A DNA stretch of 64,000 bases from Dermatophagoides farinae (Eukaryota > Arthropoda > Arachnida > Sarcoptiformes > Pyroglyphidae), in contig NC_134678.1 in assembly GCF_024713945.1 (NCBI RefSeq), positions 806,001 to 870,000 of the forward strand. The letters run 5' to 3'. The position numbers and the translations under genes were made by a program. Below the pieces are notes generated by a model. The model was not told the origin of the DNA and made no database searches. It saw nothing but the letters and a program-made list of their open reading frames with translations. Below, piece by piece: positions 63,696-64,000 of this stretch. Position 1 is the stretch's first letter; every line of letters begins with the position of its first letter.

Positions 63696-64000
63696 CTATT
63701 GATGTGATGTAGTAGTAGCTGTAGATGTTTTGTTTAAAATTTTTGAAAATACACCCGATATCGATGATTTTAATGCTGCAACTGGTGATGAATTTGTTGT
63801 TGTTGTCGTCGTTGTTGTTGTTGATTTTGATGTAGCTACCGAATTATTATTTTGTTTTGGTTGTTGTTTATTCGAATGTGCATCCAAACATTTTTGATAA
63901 CGTAATTTACAAGCTGCTTCAATTATTTTACAAAGTGCACCGGCACTAGGTTCCACCTGGAAACAATGGCAAACAAATTCTTTTTCATTCACTTGCATTA
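63696..64000 (-). CDS. C-terminal end of a Fe65/APBB-like PTB protein (partial)
   Basis: Open frame entering from the right edge, last about 101 codons, stop at 63696. The segment [20 protein letters not shown] followed by [16 protein letters not shown] matches the last strand and C-terminal helix of the second phosphotyrosine-binding (PID) domain of Fe65/APBB proteins, whose human form reads [26 protein letters not shown]. Fe65 binds the cytosolic tail of amyloid-precursor-like proteins. The remaining 60 residues are Thr/Ser/Asn-rich with [13 protein letters not shown] near the end. The rest of the gene lies outside the window, so other PTB adaptors are not fully excluded. Confidence 0.72.
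   Translation of the reverse strand, partial: [100 protein letters not shown]

Noticed and set aside
1-64000. Transposons, retroelements or virus-derived elements
   Set aside because: No reverse transcriptase, transposase, integrase, capsid or long terminal repeats were recognised; only the small fold-back in the tRNA intron hints at a non-autonomous element.

Overview
The window is nuclear DNA from an animal, almost certainly an arthropod. My best guess is an acariform (astigmatan) mite of the Dermatophagoides/Sarcoptes/Psoroptes kind. The grounds are strongly AT-rich DNA, very short GT-AG introns (mostly 53-100 bp), compact gene packing, and proteins full of Asn/Asp/His/Ser/Gln runs made from CAT/GAT/AAT/CAA repeats. 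The species call is inference; the metazoan gene set is seen directly. I see no LTR, LINE or DNA-transposon coding region, no CRISPR and no bacterial operon.

Layout, left to right: lysyl-tRNA synthetase (-) and Arp3 (+), divergent; a calumenin-like ER EF-hand protein (+); a 4 kb non-coding stretch; a giant ABCA12/13-type ABC transporter of about 4,960 residues (+), with 12.9 kb of coding sequence in a single exon; a small four-helix membrane protein resembling TMEM17/TMEM216 (-), lying about 100 bp behind EIPR1 (-); COA4 (+), divergent from EIPR1; a TMEM145/GPR180-family receptor-like protein (-); UTP25 (+); a tRNA-Leu(CAG) gene split by a roughly 174-nt intron full of inverted repeats; a U1A/U2B''-type (sans fille) splicing protein (+); prohormone convertase 2 (-); a 4.9 kb non-coding stretch; an unrecognised secreted Cys protein (-); TMEM135 (-); an SLC36 amino-acid transporter (+); PRPF40 (-); a KIF3A-like kinesin-2 motor (+); and the 3' end of a Fe65/APBB-like PTB protein (-) running off the right edge.

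Housekeeping genes (KARS, ARP3, EIPR1, COA4, UTP25, the U1A/U2B'' protein, PRPF40) are packed head-to-head or tail-to-tail with gaps of roughly 0.1-0.8 kb. The 3-5 kb non-coding stretches lie upstream of ABCA, PC2, the secreted protein and TMEM135/SLC36, which may mark regulated genes. There is no single pathway. Small functional groups are splicing (U1A/U2B'', PRPF40), secretory and dense-core-vesicle traffic (calumenin, EIPR1, PC2) and possibly cilia (KIF3A, TMEM17-like).

The most unusual items are the giant ABCA gene, the tRNA-Leu with a large structured intron (which also contains an internal T6 run), a one-base frame break in an otherwise conserved EIPR1, and a kinesin-2 motor with a very short loop after the P-loop.
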